This document shows, piece after piece, positions 5,501 through 8,339 of a stretch of DNA of 8,339 nt (position 1 is the first letter of the stretch; each line of letters opens with the position of its first letter). Origin of the DNA: Bacteroidales bacterium UBA1736 (lineage in GTDB: Bacteria > Bacteroidota > Bacteroidia > Bacteroidales > UBA932); the NCBI GenBank assembly GCA_002315825.1, contig DCIC01000014.1, positions 1 to 8,339 on the forward strand. Direction: 5' to 3'. The position numbers and the translations under genes are program-made. The notes beneath the pieces are model-generated. The model worked only from the letters and a program-made list of their open reading frames with translations, ran no database searches and was not told the DNA's origin.

Positions 5501-5707
5501 ATGGCAAAATATAAGGTAACACTTTACTACACCACTCATGTTGAAGTAGAGGTGGAAGCTTCCAGTAAAGATGAAGCTGAAGAGTTGGGATGGGAAGAGG
5601 CTGGAAAGTCCAAGTATGATTGCCCCATAGCGGGTAATTGTGAGCATGATTTCGCAGATGTTGAATTGCTTAGTGGGGAGGATGAAGACGATGAAGAACA
5701 GGAGTAG
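5501..5707 (+). CDS. DpnD/PcfM-like protein, 68 aa, paralogue of 5011-5193
   Basis: KYKVTLYYTTHVEVEVEASSKDEAEELGWEEA (3-34) has the same beta-beta-alpha pattern as the gene at 5011, and its DNA shares the exact block ACACTTTACTAC at 5519-5530. The C-terminus is almost wholly acidic (LLSGEDEDDEEQE). It has a Cys pair (CPIAGNC, 41-47), absent from the paralogue. It overlaps the following gene by 17 bases, suggesting translational coupling. Function unknown. Confidence 0.83.
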   Translation: MAKYKVTLYYTTHVEVEVEASSKDEAEELGWEEAGKSKYDCPIAGNCEHDFADVELLSGEDEDDEEQE

Positions 5708-5924
5708 AGACAACAAGCGAAATGCAGTAGAGGATTATCTGAAGACCACCTTATCCTCGTCCGGTCTCAAACGCGGCACGGACTACACTCTCAGTGAAGG
5801 TCAGGTGTTCTTCAAGGTAATTCCTGAAAGCGTCAAGAAAAACAAACTCACCCAGGCCCTCTCACAACTGTTTCCTCAGTTCTATTTTTCGTGGGATTCT
5901 GCCCGGATGCTAACATGGTTTTAA
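5691..5924 (+). CDS. Unrecognised basic 77-aa protein
   Basis: I chose ATG 5691 because GGGGAGG (5675-5681) ends nine bases upstream. ATG 5682 is directly against that site, and 5640 lies deep in the previous gene. The N-terminus MKNRSRDNKRNAVEDYLKTTL is basic and helical, then GLKRGTDYTLSEGQVFFKVIPESVKKNKLTQALSQLFP (26-63) suggests a strand-helix fold, ending FYFSWDSARMLTWF. The basic charge contrasts with its acidic neighbours. It is one of several short ORFs in a packed operon and overlaps the gene before it. No family recognised. Confidence 0.72.
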   Translation: MKNRSRDNKRNAVEDYLKTTLSSSGLKRGTDYTLSEGQVFFKVIPESVKKNKLTQALSQLFPQFYFSWDSARMLTWF

Positions 5925-5926
5925 TT

Positions 5927-6271
5927 ATGGCTATCACATTTACACACTACACGACAGCCCAGCTCAGAGCGTGGGTTAAGCGTGAACTTAAAGCAGAGAT
6001 GGGTGATGGGGAAATGATATTTACGGTCAACATCTATGACTGCACCAGGTTCGGTGAAAAAAGGCTCTGTGGTAATTACGGCTCCATGAAGGAGGCGTGC
6101 GAAGAAAATGAACATGTCTTTTGGCTTACCCGAAGTCCTCAGGGCGTTTATATGGTTGATTATGTGCTGGAGTACAATTGGGGGAAAGATAACGACAACA
6201 ACCATATCGCCATGGTAGGAGACAGTAAGCGAGACTGTTACATCAAGTATTTACAAAGTATCTTAAAATGA
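5927..6271 (+). CDS. Unrecognised 114-aa soluble protein
   Basis: ATG 5927 follows the previous stop by two bases; the in-frame ATG at 5891 would overlap the upstream gene by 34 bases and is less likely. The sequence has an N-terminal helix (TTAQLRAWVKRELKAEMGDG, 10-29), a strand MIFTVNIYDCTRFGEKRLCGNYG (31-53), and a mixed C-terminus with HVFWLTRSPQGVYMVDYVLEYNWGK (61-85). The Cys residues are scattered, with no metal site pattern. No transmembrane segment. Same strand and packing as its neighbours; function unknown. Confidence 0.78.
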   Translation: MAITFTHYTTAQLRAWVKRELKAEMGDGEMIFTVNIYDCTRFGEKRLCGNYGSMKEACEENEHVFWLTRSPQGVYMVDYVLEYNWGKDNDNNHIAMVGDSKRDCYIKYLQSILK

Positions 6272-6278
6272 ACTGAAT

Positions 6279-6896
6279 ATGGAAACTCAAAACGACACCT
6301 TTTCTCTGGAACTCTTAAAGCGTTCCATCATGGCCGGGGCCGCGATAGGTCTGGCCGGTTTTGCCTACCTTGCCGTTGGCGGGGCAATAGGCAGCATTCT
6401 CTTCAGTTTTGGCCTTCTGACGGTCTATCTGTACGGTCTGTTCCTTTTCACGGGACTGGCTGGGAGAATTCCAGTAAATCTGAGCGATCTGTCAGGTCTC
6501 TTGTCCGTTCTGATGGGAAATATCTTCGGGGCCATTCTTGTAGCTTTGCTGGCGAGGTTATCCCCCTTGCCCCTTCAGGAAGCAGCTACCAATGTATTCT
6601 TGGCCCATATATCTCTGGGCTGGTGGCAAGCGGGCCTGTTGGCCGTTGCTTGCGGATTTGCGGTAGAGGAAGCGGTATTTGCGGCGAAGAACGGCAGCAT
6701 ACTCCCAACTTTCCTGGGAGTGTCTGTATTCGTCTTATGCGGTTTTCCCCACTGTATCGCCGATGCGTTCTATTATGCCCTCACCCCTATTGATGTATTG
6801 CGGGAACATGGGCCTCAGATGATGGGCGTGTATGCGATGATTGTGCTGGGAAATTTTGTTGGATGTAATATAAGGAGGGCATTGAAATTAGTATGA
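6279..6896 (+). CDS. Formate/nitrite transporter (FNT)-family-like inner-membrane protein, compact
   Basis: Strongly hydrophobic, about six membrane segments (roughly 15-37, 38-60, 71-93, 110-132, 142-163 and 178-198), matching the FNT fold: a pentameric channel for small monovalent anions such as formate, nitrite or hydrosulfide. FNT-like marks: GLFLFTG (53-59, the L-F-T-G signature), MGNIFGAILVALL (79-91), AAKNGS (135-140), and GFPHCIADAFYYALTP (155-170), equivalent to the family's GFEHSxANMFY block, whose His (here His158) is the central pore histidine. At 205 aa it is shorter than the usual 250-280, with short loops and N-terminus. It overlaps the next gene by ATGA. A metabolic channel among mobile-element-type small genes is unexpected. 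Family assignment is from motifs only; substrate unknown. Confidence 0.82.
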   Translation: METQNDTFSLELLKRSIMAGAAIGLAGFAYLAVGGAIGSILFSFGLLTVYLYGLFLFTGLAGRIPVNLSDLSGLLSVLMGNIFGAILVALLARLSPLPLQEAATNVFLAHISLGWWQAGLLAVACGFAVEEAVFAAKNGSILPTFLGVSVFVLCGFPHCIADAFYYALTPIDVLREHGPQMMGVYAMIVLGNFVGCNIRRALKLV

Positions 6897-7246
6897 TTAC
6901 GGTTCAGGTACACGATTGGGACAGTTTCGGAAATTACCGAATTGTCCGTGACGAGCAAATAACACGAGAGGAATTGGTGGAACTGAAGAAGCAAGCGCGG
7001 GAATCTGCCAGGGAGAATTTGGACTGGGAGGTGATTGATGAGCAGAACCGTGAATATTGCGAGCGAAATAATACTCAATTCTGCCACCTTATGTATTATG
7101 CCGAACTCGTCAACAAAAATGATGAGGTGTGGTTTGCCGCCATCTATATGCACGGCGAAGCCCATACCGAGGACTCCTTTGAAAAAATTGCCACACGGTC
7201 TGACATAGGCTATGTAGGCGCATTCCACAGACAGATATGTTCTTAG
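6893..7246 (+). CDS. Unrecognised 117-aa protein
   Basis: Start overlaps the FNT stop (ATGA, 6893-6896) with a strong AAGGAGG at 6872-6878, so it is translated from its own site or by coupling. The N-terminus is ITVQVHDWDSFGNYRIV, followed by a charged helix (TREELVELKKQARESARENLDWEVI, 24-48), then CERNNTQFCHLMYYAELV (56-73) and a C-terminal mixed region ending in GYVGAFHRQICS. No membrane segment or known motif. It overlaps the next gene by 10 bases. Function unknown. Confidence 0.8.
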   Translation: MITVQVHDWDSFGNYRIVRDEQITREELVELKKQARESARENLDWEVIDEQNREYCERNNTQFCHLMYYAELVNKNDEVWFAAIYMHGEAHTEDSFEKIATRSDIGYVGAFHRQICS

Positions 7247-7878
7247 ACGAAAAACTAAAAATCATTTACGAAGAGTTCGCCCCTTCCGTATTATCCGGGG
7301 CCGAAGTTCTTCCAAAACTCGCAAAAAACCTGGAGCTGACCATTTTCTCCGAGTTTTATATTCCTACCACTGCCTTCCCAGTATCCGATAAGGAGTATCT
7401 GGAATATCCCGTAAAATTGAAGCAGATAGATAATATGTGGAAGCTGTTTTGTAAGCAGCACGACACCTATCACTGGTTCAATGCGGGAGACTTCCAGAAA
7501 ATGCTGGGGAAGCATTATATCAACCCGTATAGCCGCCAGCGCATCTTTCGTAAGTTGGGATGGGAGGTTCCTTCCTTCATGGTTGCCCAAGTTCTCTTTG
7601 ATGTGGACTACAGGGGCAAGAAATATGTGAACCTTGATTTTGGCTACCATGCCGAAGATAAGATTGAGGATTCATATATCTGGAATGAAGATGGGCCTTG
7701 GTCTATGCAAGCAATCGGAGACCAAATGATCGACTTCCAGCTTTACTCCTGGGATCAGAAGAAGCTGAAGATGGATTGTTGTCTTATGCAGCCGGATGCC
7801 TACGGGGTGTTTCACCGTGGAGAACTAATTTCAGAACCACAAATATCAATTTCAAATATCAGAGTTGCCTATGAATAA
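7237..7878 (+). CDS. Unrecognised 213-aa protein
   Basis: Largest gene of the small-gene run apart from the two 5' genes; overlaps both neighbours (10 bases upstream, 8 downstream). Sequence: helical N-terminus (LDEKLKIIYEEFAPSVLSGAEVLPKLAKNL), then STP-poor beta-rich stretches, HDTYHWFNAGDFQKMLGKHYINPYSRQRIFRKLGWEVPSFMVAQVLFDVDYRGKKYVNLDFGYH (74-138), and a tryptophan-rich C-terminal half (SYIWNEDGPWSMQAIG, LYSWDQKKLK). The block NPYSRQRIFRKLGW could be a small DNA-binding helix pair, but this is weak. No membrane segment or signal peptide. I cannot assign a family. Confidence 0.8.
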   Translation: MFLDEKLKIIYEEFAPSVLSGAEVLPKLAKNLELTIFSEFYIPTTAFPVSDKEYLEYPVKLKQIDNMWKLFCKQHDTYHWFNAGDFQKMLGKHYINPYSRQRIFRKLGWEVPSFMVAQVLFDVDYRGKKYVNLDFGYHAEDKIEDSYIWNEDGPWSMQAIGDQMIDFQLYSWDQKKLKMDCCLMQPDAYGVFHRGELISEPQISISNIRVAYE

Positions 7879-8116
7879 AGAAAGACGAGAAGAGCTTTAT
7901 GAGGTAGTAGAACATTTGGACGATGCAAGTGCTCGTCTAAATGAAATCAAAGATGACGAACAAGCAGCCTTCGATGACCTCAGCGAAGGGCTTCAGTATT
8001 CCCGAACTGGAGAATCAATGCAAAATGCCATTGATGAAATGGATTCGATAGATGCTGACATTCAGGGAGTTATCGAAAAAGTTAACCAATTAATCAAGCC
8101 AAAGAAGAAAAAGTAG
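7871..8116 (+). CDS. Small acidic helical protein, 81 aa
   Basis: ATG 7871 overlaps the preceding stop by 8 bases; the in-frame TTG two codons earlier is less likely. The protein is almost entirely helical and charged: MNKERREELYEVVEHLDDASARLNEI, a central EQAAFDDLSEGLQYSRTGESMQNAIDEMD (28-56), and a poly-Lys tail KPKKKK. The AFDxLSEGLQxSxxGExM block recalls small proteins common in phages and conjugative elements of Bacteroidales and Firmicutes, of unknown function; this is from memory. A coiled-coil oligomer is likely. Last gene of the run before the promoter. Confidence 0.85.
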   Translation: MNKERREELYEVVEHLDDASARLNEIKDDEQAAFDDLSEGLQYSRTGESMQNAIDEMDSIDADIQGVIEKVNQLIKPKKKK

Positions 8117-8124
8117 GTGGAAAA

Positions 8125-8156
8125 TTTGTATTATGCAATTTATCTTACTATTTTTG
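8125..8156 (+). promoter_or_regulatory. Bacteroidota-type housekeeping promoter
   Basis: TTTG at 8125-8128 and TATTTTTG (TAnnTTTG) at 8149-8156 are 20 bases apart, matching the Bacteroidota primary sigma consensus. Transcription would start near 8163, giving a leader of only about 7 bases before ATG 8170. It separates the packed operon from the next gene and supports a Bacteroidota host. Confidence 0.75.
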
Positions 8157-8169
8157 CAAAAATTACATT

Positions 8170-8339
8170 ATGGATAGAGCAAAATTCTGTAAAATGCTCC
8201 TGATTGCCAAGGAGTATTCCGGCAAAACCACCAGCGAGATATCTTTTGATATGAGGATTCTGCCTGGAGGACTCAGGCGAATCGAGCGCGGTCTCTTTGC
8301 CTTCCGTATGGATAGATGCCTGGCGTATCTCAGCTACAT
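8170..8339 (+). CDS. XRE-like HTH DNA-binding protein, C-terminus cut by window edge
   Basis: Fifty-six residues are visible, starting MDRAKFCKMLLIAKEYSGKT. An N-terminal helix is followed by KTTSEISFDMRILPGGLRRIERGLFAF (19-45), which fits the helix-turn-helix of Cro/XRE-family repressors: SEISFDMRI as first helix and GGLRRIERG as recognition helix with the typical ending IERG. Similar short Bacteroidales regulators begin the same way as I remember them. It has its own promoter directly upstream, so it belongs to a separate transcript. The rest of the gene is outside the window. Confidence 0.72.
   Translation, partial: MDRAKFCKMLLIAKEYSGKTTSEISFDMRILPGGLRRIERGLFAFRMDRCLAYLSY

Overview
The window looks like an accessory region from a Bacteroidota (probably gut Bacteroidales) genome or mobile element. 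Three things point there: a textbook TTTG-N20-TAnnTTTG promoter near the right end, mostly A-rich leaders rather than strong Shine-Dalgarno sequences, and several proteins that resemble unnamed Bacteroidales families as I remember them. All genes are on the + strand and nearly all are small and uncharacterised. I see no integrase, relaxase, terminase or capsid gene, so phage, plasmid and integrative element cannot be told apart.

Left part (1-4617): a candidate undescribed reverse-transcriptase (RT) locus. The order is an RT gene cut at its N-terminus by the window edge (1-984), a 709-base non-coding stretch with four long hairpins, two protein genes (155 aa; 371 aa with a CxxC knuckle), a 991-base non-coding stretch with six more hairpins, and a 104-aa helix-turn-helix (HTH) protein. 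The ten hairpins lie on one strand with a period of about 150-180 bases within each array. Their stems are unrelated in sequence (two are perfect over 16 and 17 bp), yet nine of ten carry the loop tetranucleotide T(A/G)TC and the tenth has TACC. An ATGC-centred boundary motif, often GTAGAGTnATGCACC, lies 20-23 bases after most hairpins. It also opens each array: it overlaps the RT stop codon and recurs just after the 371-aa gene. In several units this motif pairs with downstream sequence to form a shorter second stem. This is the signature of a tandem family of structured RNAs (or folded DNA sites) with conserved framing and variable stems, beside an RT. It matches no retron, DGR, group II intron, CRISPR or integron arrangement that I recognise.

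Right part (4624-8339): a tightly packed run of ten small genes with overlaps or gaps of 2-12 bases, probably one transcript. It includes three short acidic proteins with a DpnD/PcfM-like beta-strand pattern (two clearly paralogous), a compact formate/nitrite-transporter-like membrane protein, a small acidic helical protein, and several proteins I cannot assign. After the promoter, an XRE-like DNA-binding protein runs off the right edge.

Working model (inference): the RT, the two nested proteins and the RNA units form one functional module, with the HTH protein as possible regulator. The hairpin RNAs would be RT templates, primers or partners. Whether this is defence, a retroelement or something else cannot be decided from sequence alone.
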